Of a DNA stretch of 34,405 nt, positions 27,044 through 34,405 are shown in pieces; within the stretch, counting starts at the first letter, position 1; each line of letters begins with the position of its first letter. The translations under genes and the position numbers were made by a program. The notes beneath the pieces are model-generated. The model was given only the letters and a program-made list of their open reading frames with translations, made no database searches and was not told where the DNA came from. The stretch comes from Blattamonas nauphoetae (taxonomy: Eukaryota; Preaxostyla; Oxymonadida): positions 1 to 34,405 of the forward strand of contig JARBJD010000552.1 in NCBI GenBank assembly GCA_033064195.1, written 5' to 3'.

Positions 27044-28143
27044 TTAATACAAATTAAAAAATTCAAAAATGAAAATTCTTTCATTGATTTCTCAGTTTTG
27101 GATTTTTCGTTGAAATCGAGGATCAATGGGTTCGATCACTCATTTCTCACAAGTGATGGTTTCGTTCCAATTCTTCGCGTTTCAGATTCTTCTGGTGCTC
27201 AGGATCATCATGGTATGCTTCGTTTTTTGGATTTTCCGAACTTTTGCAGAGATATTCGAGGTTTCAGGATCGTCATCAGATCTCGGTACATTTACGTAAA
27301 AACGAGTATGCCACTCTCCTTTTCTTCTTTTTTCAGCTCTGTTTCACTCGGTTTTGATAAAACTTTCACTTCATTTTCACTCGTTATGTTTTCATTTTTG
27401 GCCTCACTTCCGTCTTCGTTTTCTCGTTGTTTACTGTTTTTAACCACTCCATTCATGTTTCTTTCTCTTAATCTTGTTTTCAAATTCAACACACTAATTC
27501 TCGTTTACTGAGTTTTCCGGACTTTTGCAGAGATCTCACTTTCAACGGCTCACTTCATATCTCGGAATTTTTCCGTAATCTTCATCATTTCACATACTTT
27601 TTTGAGCACTTTTTGATGTTTGTAAGCAAAAAAGGACCAACCACAAGCGACATTTTCACTATTGGTGTCACATTTCACGTCATTTTCACGATCGTCAATT
27701 TCCCTCTCAGTTTCATACTTGCCCGTTTCGTTCATGCTTGTTTCGCTTTCTTTTACTCTGTTTTTGTGAAAAAAGTGATGAAAATTGCAACAAAATGATG
27801 TGCTAGTGAAGTGAGAACGGCCCACAAAATGAAAGTGAATTGAGCAAAATGAAGAGGAATGGTGAAGAGTTCAAATGTGAAATGGGGAGAGAAAGTGATG
27901 AAATGAAAGGGACTACAGTCGGTTTTGAAGTGACAAAAACGGTCAAAAGTTGAGAAGTGAAAACATGAAAAAGTGACTTTATGGGAGAACTATCCGACAA
28001 AATCTCCTCAAAATTTGAGCACACCTTCCTCTAACAACGAGAAAGAAGGCGCAATATGTGAAAATCGGGGCAAAATCTATAGTGTGCAAGTTGTGAAGAA
28101 AAGAGTCGTCAAAACGGTGAAGTGAAGAACCAACAAAATGAAA

Positions 28144-28380
28144 CTAAGGAAATGCGCTATACGTCTCGCGTTGACTTATGTTCGTTAAAATGATGTAATA
28201 ACGGAGTAAATGAAGTGAAAGTAGTGAAATGTGAAAATTCATGAAAAAGTGTCCGAATGTAGAGGTGTCAAAAGTTTTCAGAGATGAATGACACAAAAAG
28301 ACGCCAACTAGCGTTTTCACACCCAAAAACACCATAAGACGACGAAAAGTGATCAAAAGGACATAGTCCCGAACGTCCAT
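28144..28380 (-). CDS. Doubtful 78-residue frame in the terminal repeat (copy 2)
   Basis: This is the counterpart of 6771-7007 with only one or two replacements. Surrounding DNA is equally conserved, so coding is unproven. Confidence 0.2.
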   Translation of the reverse strand: MDVRDYVLLITFRRLMVFLGVKTLVGVFLCHSSLKTFDTSTFGHFFMNFHISLLSLHLLRYYIILTNISQRETYSAFP

Positions 28381-28751
28381 ACCTTTTCTAAAAAAATCTC
28401 AAAAAACGCGAAAAAACCTCAATGGGTCGGATCAAACCAAAAATCTCAGAAGTGCTTTTTATCGAAAATCCTACCTTTCAAAATGATTTCCGTCACAATC
28501 AAACGTGTTTGAACACAATTTGAGCCATAAAGCGGTTCATAGTGGCGAAATCCGAACATCGACTTTTTCGTCACTTTTTCGACCTAAGTTCGGTATGCAG
28601 TTCGACGAATTCTCAACCGATTTTCATCAGGATTGTTTTGATCGATGACCGACAGTGTCCCCAAGATTTTAGAATTTTTTGCAGAATTTTTCGAAATGGT
28701 TCTCACATTGGATTCGACTGATTTGTGGTCAAAAATAGATTTTCAGTATTT

Positions 28752-29354
28752 TCATGACCTTTCGTGGTACTTTCTCAAGTGAGGACGGTCTCCAAAATAC
28801 AACCAATTGTCCAAGCGAACGTAATACTCATTCTTTGTTCGTAAATCGCGATATTTGAATGGCTCAAGTACCTTTGTGTATGTTCCAATGAGTTCACAAT
28901 TCTCTTTTTTCAATTCATTTTCAACAAACGATTGTGTGTATCGTTTTCGTTTGTTCTGATGAGTTCTGAATCCTTTCATCCATTTTGATGGGATTACTAT
29001 CCATTCAATTCCTTCATGTCGATATGTTACTGGAGTACTTGAATGAGTGTATTCAGAAATGAGTTCACAATTCTCATTTTTCATTGATTCAATAAGCTTC
29101 TCTTTTGTGCAACGATTTGCTGGTCGAAGATATTTCTGGCGATTCAGATGTGGTCTGTATCCTTTGACGAAACTATTGACGTACACTTGATAAGTTTCAT
29201 CTGGTTTCTCTTCGAGATAGTATTCGAAAGTGCTTCCTGTGAGATATGTTGTTCCTTGTCGATTGAGAGTTGGAGGTGATTTCATTTTCAAATCTTCTTT
29301 GTCCAAAATTTCTAGGAGTTGTGTTGGTGTCAAGACGCTGCTCATTTTATACAA
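28752..29354 (-). CDS. 200-residue three-module protein in the terminal repeat (copy 2)
   Basis: The translation is identical to the frame at 7380-7982; the DNA differs at only a few bases. The start MYKMSSVLTPTQ follows AATTTGTATAAAATG rather than the full T-rich box. Because it sits in the terminal repeat, an intact element would carry two copies. Three modules with GxRPH-type ends are visible. No function is known to me. Confidence 0.6.
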   Translation of the reverse strand: MYKMSSVLTPTQLLEILDKEDLKMKSPPTLNRQGTTYLTGSTFEYYLEEKPDETYQVYVNSFVKGYRPHLNRQKYLRPANRCTKEKLIESMKNENCELISEYTHSSTPVTYRHEGIEWIVIPSKWMKGFRTHQNKRKRYTQSFVENELKKENCELIGTYTKVLEPFKYRDLRTKNEYYVRLDNWLYFGDRPHLRKYHERS

Positions 29355-29647
29355 ATTAAAAAATTGAATAAAAAAAGAAATCGACGTTGTTTTCTAAAAG
29401 TACTCAAAATTTGCTTCAAAAAAGACACTTTTCAAGAGGTCCGTTTTTCGCCTTTATTTTTGAATTTACAGCCAAATATTGACTACTCTGAAATGTCAAT
29501 ATTTTCAGTAGTAAGTGAGATGGAAATTAGAATGAGTCATATTAAAAAAAATCAATTGGCTCTGAGATTCAAAATGATTTCTCGTTCCAATTCTCCAAGG
29601 AGTATCACCTATGCCAGTTTGGTTCCCATTTCGCTTATACCACTACT

Positions 29648-29823
29648 AGCAGATTCTGGCCAAACTGCGCGAGGAGGGACTTTCCGATGAGATCGAGCTT
29701 CTCCTTCGATCCGATGGACACAATTCAACCGTAGTCATGACAGTCTTCCAGGGAGGAGAGCTGATCAGAAAGTTCGGTGGGAATACCCGATTTGAGGAAG
29801 AACAAAGACCAAACGGAGCATAA
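29648..29823 (+). CDS. Host coding tail abutting the Polinton end
   Basis: From the first bases after the element an open frame reads ILAKLREEGLSDEIELLL and continues to FEEEQRPNGA and a stop at 29821. It has no start codon here, so it is the 3' part of a host gene or exon into which the element may have inserted. The base composition is richer in GC than the element. I do not recognise the protein. The six bases after the element (AGCAGA) are the place to look for a target duplication. Confidence 0.5.
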
Positions 29824-30009
29824 TCGACGGTCGATGCTCTGTCAAAACATACAAAACCATTCACAAACATTCACAAGATTTCAATGTAAGTTGTGACTCT
29901 TCGTTCAATGATGCTCGTGATCATTTTTTGGGTAAAATGATTAGAAAATCAAATAAAAAGTGTTTGAAGTTCATTCGTGAGTATGTTCGTGAGGGCAGAG
30001 GAGACAAGG

Positions 30010-30114
30010 ATGAATCGCTGGAAAGGATCGCCGAATCTTCTCTCACAACTCGCCGACCTGCTCGAACGGAAGCATCATCTGTCCCAGGAACTTGTCCGAA
30101 TCAATCAGAACTGA
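30010..30114 (+). CDS. Possible host exon, 34 residues
   Basis: The frame MNRWKGSPNLLSQLADLLERK... has regular leucines and ends at TGA (30112). It follows a GTAAGTTG donor-like site at 29886 and a GGGCAG acceptor-like site just before 30000, so it may be a final exon. Nothing else supports it. Confidence 0.25.
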   Translation: MNRWKGSPNLLSQLADLLERKHHLSQELVRINQN

Positions 30115-30183
30115 CGAAGGCTCTTCAGGCTCAAGTTCTGCATGATGTCTGTGGGATGTTGTTCGTTCCTCTTCTTCAACTCC

Positions 30184-30699
30184 CTACTCGTCACACTCAT
30201 CAAGCCCACTGAAGCTCTCATCGTCAGAAGAGATCTCAAACACACATTTCTTCTCCTCCTCCTTCTGGCCATGGTTGTGGGCAGAACGGAGTGCGGAAGA
30301 AGTGACACGGGGAGGAGTGACTGAGGAATGTGGACTGTGTCTGACATCGACAGCAGGGTCGTCGACTGGTGTCTCCGAACCTGTCCGTCAGCAGTCTCCT
30401 CCCAAGTCTCTGCGCTTCGACAGGCGACACCATCGTCACTCGCACAACGTCGAATGTCAGATGGTTCCCCGACATTCTTGCATTTGGTCGAGCCATCGTC
30501 GGGAACGGGTACTTCACTTGCAGTCCAACTGGGTGCGTGTCTGCGTGTCGATCTGTGGACGCCGATTGTCTGTCTGCTTCTCTCTCCGCTGGTGTCTTCT
30601 GTGTGTAGAAGAACGTTGGGTCGTTCTTTGAGACAATGACATTTGTCAACTTGACCTTTTGCTCCATTCGAAGTTCGTACAAATCCATCAGCAGAACCA
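30184..30699 (-). pseudogene. Host gene, 3' part, unrecognised
   Basis: On the minus strand coding-like sequence enters from the transposon insertion site and runs through LLMDLYELRMEQKVKLTN and VIVSKNDPTFF. A second frame nearer the end gives KKCVFEISSDDESFSGLDE and a stop at 30184. The change of frame near 30400 means an unseen intron or decay. The two DNA transposons to the right split the same gene, since the reading frame is continuous across both empty sites when each target duplication is counted once. I do not recognise the family. Confidence 0.4.
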
Positions 30700-32380
30700 T
30701 AGGCATGGCTGACCGGCACTGACCGGTCAGTTTTTACCGAAAAGTACTGACGGTCACTGACCGGAGAAATTTGGGAACCCATAATCAGGAGTTACAATTA
30801 CTCCGAAGGGGATTCTTATAAACCTGAAATGTGAACCGAAAAAGAGAATGTATTCATAATTTATTGGGATTATGAAATAGTTTATCAGTATCACTTCAAT
30901 CTTCAAGTTTCACTCTTATTTTTTAACCTTTATTTCTCAGGGATCGAAACAAAAACTTTATGGGTGGGTGATCGAACTGATTCATCATATCTACCAGAAA
31001 ACAATTAATAGGAATGTCCTCTGGTCTTTGACAACAAAACAATAATCGATACGAAAGTCATTTCAGAATGAGAACTATGATATAAAGTGAATGAGACAGA
31101 TGACTTTGCATGCTCCTCCGCTGAACGAAGAAGCCGAACTGTGACGGTGGTGGGATGCTGTAGCGTGTGTGGATGGCGAGTATCGAAGTGGGAGTGTTGG
31201 CACGATGTTGGAGAGTTGCTACGGATTGAGGACACGGGCGAGATGTATGTAATGTGAGCGAGAGTGGGACTGACCTGATGTTGGCAGATGGGTGGGTGCG
31301 TAGAGACAAGCGAGGGTTGGGTAGACGGTGTGACAGATCAGTTCGACTGGTCGAAGTTGAAGAAAGAGATGAAATAGCTCGTCTGCTGCTGTGTGCACAC
31401 TGTCTCGTTTAGAATCTTCACAACGTTTCAAACAAGCAAGTCAGCCATCTCCTGCATTGTGTTGCCTACTTCATTCTCGATCGTAGTGACGGGAGGAGTG
31501 GTTGGGTTTCGAGTGTTGTGAAGGCTGTTGATTCTGTTGTTAAGGTCGCCGGTCATCATCTTCGCAGTGTTGCGATTACAGTGCTGGAGCAGTTCCAAAA
31601 TCTCGTGTGAAATCGATTAACGGCTGAGAGTCGAACGGGTTGGAGGAGAGCGATTACGACGGAGGCGGGATAAAGTGTTGTTGTTCCCTCATGGGTGCGG
31701 CTGTGTCGGGTTTTCTTTCGAGTTGAGAGTGGCTGGGTTTAATAGCGGCCATGACCAAGTACGGTGATGACGATTGCCGGCGTTGGTGAAGATTCATATA
31801 CTGTTCAGTAAGAAGTGTCGGATCGAAGAATGACATTCAGGAGTGACTCTGGGCTTGTCTTGCATGAACAGTGGGAGGGATAGGTTCAATTTGAAGGACG
31901 TCAGAAAACCATGAGTACTTGAGAGTATCTGTTGCAGAGATCCACAGTGTAGGGTCAGACCAGATGAGAGAGCAATACTAGCGAGTAACAGTCGGCAGAG
32001 TCGTGAAGAAAAGAGTGAGAAAAGCACTCCTTTGAGTTGGATCAATGCTGCGAGCAAAAGCCTAGGGGTGTGTCAACACGATGGGCAGATCTGCTCCGAT
32101 TATTACAGTATCGAGAGGTGATGACGACTCTCTGTAGATAAAAGAGAATGAAGCAGAGAACGTGAAAAGATACTGTTCAAATTCGGCTGAACATTGAGAA
32201 GAACGAATTAGTGAAAGAAGGCTGCCAAGCGGTATCTGGAAGCAACTCCAGACATGTTTATCGGAAAATTTGTCGTGTATTTGTTAAAAGCATGCATTTT
32301 TAAGGTTCAGGTCAGATCTGACCCTTAGCAGAATTTGGGAGTGACACTGACCGGCACTTTTGGCCGGTCAGCCATGCCTA
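30700..32380. mobile_element. Non-autonomous hAT-like DNA transposon, 1681 bp
   Basis: Both ends carry the perfect 18-bp inverted repeat TAGGCATGGCTGACCGGC. CAGAACCA is duplicated on each side (30692-30699 and 32381-32388). An 8-bp duplication is typical of the hAT superfamily. Further GACCGGTCAG palindromes lie near both ends. Interior frames are short and I see no transposase, so it would depend on another element. The perfect ends and duplication point to a fairly recent insertion. Confidence 0.85.
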
Positions 32381-32419
32381 CAGAACCAGCCACGCTAGCA
32401 TCCCATTTGATCCAATTTC

Positions 32420-33777
32420 GGGACTGACTATAGTTCATCAGCAATACCAACTATAGTTCATCAGAGGCCCATAACTTCGTTTTATCAGATCTTGCCTTCC
32501 TTCCCCTCTTCACGTCATGTCCATCTCTTTCATCCCCTTTGAGAGTGAAATACGCGAAATCCATCAAAACAAGTCGTGACTGCCCCTTTGAACAAACTGC
32601 CATGTTTAACTGATCACACACGCTTGGAGAATCGGCATTTCGACTACGACCAATCCAGATGTGAGTACTCAATAAGAACGGACAGAACTCCAATGAAAAT
32701 GACGTTTTGTCCTCACTTGGCTTCTCAGCGCATTGTTTTGAGGATTTTCAGAGTGACACAGCGAATCGCGAAAACCTGAAAGGTCTCCACTCTTTCTCTT
32801 TGAAATACCTCCTCAGGTGCTCAAAAAATCTATCAGCGATGGATTTCTTACCTTCTTTGACATTTTACTCTCTGATTTAAAGTGTGGGGACGATGCTTCA
32901 ATCCAATTCTCGACTTGTTTTACTCTGGTCCAAGGTTCATGCTCATCATTTATGAAGGATACGTCTCTCCAATTGTTGATGTCTTTTTGTAGGTTTGCAA
33001 ACATATTTAATGGAAGATCCTCCCAGATGAAGTGTGTTTCTGAGTACTAAGCGATTATCCGGGTTTTTGACAGTTCATCACTGTTCGTGTGTTCCTTTAC
33101 ACATTCTCAATCCTTCTCTCGCAATTTCAATCCTCAAAATCAAAGGATGCATTCAATAGAATCATCTCCCTTTCAAACGCGATCCTCGAAGAGCTATCTC
33201 AGACTTTCCTTTCCCTGAAGTTCATCCCTTGCACTGTTGTTGATCATGTGACTCGATCCTCGAGTTGTGTCGTCTTCTTTCTTCTGAATATCGACTTTCT
33301 TGCCGATTCTGGCTCTCCACATTTCAGACAGTCATCGTCCCATTCAGCACTTTCTTTAAACTATCTCCCTCCGAGAATGCTTCATCGACTTGAGACCTTC
33401 CATCGCTCCAACTTTCACAACTACTATCAATCACTATCGCTTGATAGCACGATCACAGTCCAGATTTGTGATTTCAACACTCTTGGAGCACAATATCCTT
33501 CTCTCATTCTTCAGCAAGGTTCTTCTTACTGTATTTTACTCATTTTCGTGGTTACCCCTCTCAGCCTTCTCTTCTTCTGACCCACATCATCTTTTTCCAC
33601 TCATCAACAGAACTGGTCTTTCAAACAAATCATACTCGCCTCAAAACCGTCTTCTTCTTCATTTTGTGTCCGTTTTTGTGCTCTTTAACGAAAAGAAGTC
33701 GATAAGTCTCACACGTCTCGAATTGTGGGATGCTGATGAACTTTAGTTGAAACTGCTGATGAACTATAGACAGTCCC
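32420..33777. mobile_element. Second non-autonomous DNA transposon, 1358 bp
   Basis: Ends begin GGGACTGACTATAGTTCATC on the left and mirror this on the right for about 50 bp with a few changes. Each end holds two copies of CTATAGTTCATCAG or a close form. CAATTTC is duplicated on both sides (32413-32419 and 33778-33784), or eight bases if one counts an extra C. A 7- to 8-bp duplication fits hAT or P-like elements. A 163-residue plus-strand frame at 33089-33580 is hydrophobic and matches no transposase I know. Confidence 0.75.
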
Positions 33778-33784
33778 CAATTTC

Positions 33785-34405
33785 ATCGATCTCCTCTGCA
33801 ATTCTGAGCGATAACTTCAGGAAATGACGCCCAGCGAGTCGATCTTGCTTATGGAGTTCACACGGAAGAACAGCAGAATCGACTCAAAGCCTGCTTTGTA
33901 CAAGCTGCGTGGGACGAGGTGGAATGTGTAGAAGTGATGAATAGTGGCGGTACGTCTGCGAATTGTGGAAAGGAGGAGATGGGGATCGGCCTGTTTGGTT
34001 CGTGTTGTGTGAAGTGTGGGAGGAGAAGTGGCTCCACTCGAGTCTGTCCGACTCGCACTAAAGAATCGACGCAAAGGATGGAGTGGCGAAGATGGTCGAG
34101 ATGGTGAGACTTATTGTGAAGAGACGAGTGATGCGAAGTGGGATGTTTCTGAGCGTTGAGGTGGAATGAGGTTTCTGTGATGTTCTCTCATTCTCTCCTT
34201 TGCTCAGAATCGAGTCATGATAATTAAAAGGTGACATGAAACGTGAAATCCATTCTCCCAATCTCAGGCCCTCCATTCTCAGCGTGTTGTTCATCCCACT
34301 CTCCTTTTCACATGGACAACGTACTCCACAATACTGTCTCGTCGTCCACTGTCCTTCGTCGTCAGCCATCCTTCCATCGCATCTTCATGTCCTGCTTCGT
34401 CGTCT
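33785..34405 (-). CDS. Host gene, upstream exons, unrecognised
   Basis: Minus-strand sequence reads YKAGFESILLFF, then a GTGAACTC donor-like site and a TTGCAG acceptor-like site about 65 bases on, then EEIDEIGSNGM, which leads across both transposon sites into the 3' part at 30184-30699. A further intron-like stretch ends in CCCACGCAG near 33905. Near the window edge AMEGWLTTKDSGRRDSIVEY looks like an earlier exon. Exon limits are tentative, and I do not recognise the product. Confidence 0.35.

Larger units (their letters stand above)
9430..29647 (-). mobile_element. Polinton/Maverick copy 2
   Basis: This copy spans about 20 kb in opposite orientation to copy 1. It contains the fibre, small virion, two capsid and minor virion genes, further unrecognised genes, packaging ATPase, integrase and family B polymerase, the defining Polinton set. 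The right end at 29647 is sharp and carries the 2.75-kb terminal repeat; the base after it starts host-like coding sequence. The left end is uncertain. The element looks broken, with perhaps six to ten breaks concentrated in virion genes, while the large replication and integration genes look whole. I did not see an adenovirus-type protease gene. Confidence 0.85.
26903..29647. repeat. Polinton terminal repeat, polymerase end (copy 2)
   Basis: This 2745-bp block matches 5529-8275. It ends CTTATACCACTACT at 29647. Between 27044 and 28751 I see no convincing gene except the doubtful frame at 28144-28380. The last 900 bp are about 99 percent identical to copy 1, whereas 27060-28140 and about 28550-28750 differ far more. 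Confidence 0.8.

Noticed and set aside
31005-31431. Frames inside the hAT-like element as transposase
   Set aside because: They are short, overlapping and show no RW, DDE or zinc-finger features of hAT transposases.
33089-33580. 163-residue frame as a transposon protein
   Set aside because: It is biased in composition, with no recognisable domain and no sign of constraint.

Overview
The window looks like nuclear DNA of a unicellular eukaryote. It is moderately AT-rich, its genes use the standard code, and the right flank has short GT-AG intron-like stretches. I cannot name the host; a metamonad-type protist is only a guess. Most of the window is occupied by two related copies of a Polinton/Maverick, a virus-like DNA element.

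Copy 1 (1 to 8275) enters from beyond the left edge. It carries a partial minor virion protein, two tandem paralogous major-capsid-like genes, a small virion-type gene, a fibre-like gene with a C-terminal S74 chaperone domain, and a 2.75-kb terminal repeat ending at 8275. Positions 8276 to about 9430 form a repeat-rich junction with two tRNA-like sequences, a 115-bp tandem repeat and the first of two structured-RNA-like repeats.

Copy 2 (about 9430 to 29647) lies in the opposite orientation. It holds the same capsid-fibre block, several unrecognised minus-strand genes, a 1.2-kb block that does not look like the element, a FtsK/HerA-type packaging ATPase, a coiled-coil protein, an rve-type integrase, a protein-primed family B DNA polymerase and the same 2.75-kb terminal repeat. 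Replication and integration genes look open; several virion genes are decayed. Both copies are fossils, probably fairly young because they remain nearly identical over long stretches. Nearly all element genes share a T-rich box just upstream of a TAAATG-like start.

From 29648 rightward is host-like sequence. A coding tail abuts the element end, and a minus-strand, probably spliced gene is interrupted by two non-autonomous DNA transposons (30700-32380 and 32420-33777) with clear target duplications.

The most unusual signals are small. A 34- to 39-bp double-hairpin element around a TTCGAA core occurs at least seven times, four of them inside genes and in different reading phases. A pair of about 250- to 270-nt repeats at 8976 and 9905 shows covarying stems, as expected of a conserved non-coding RNA.
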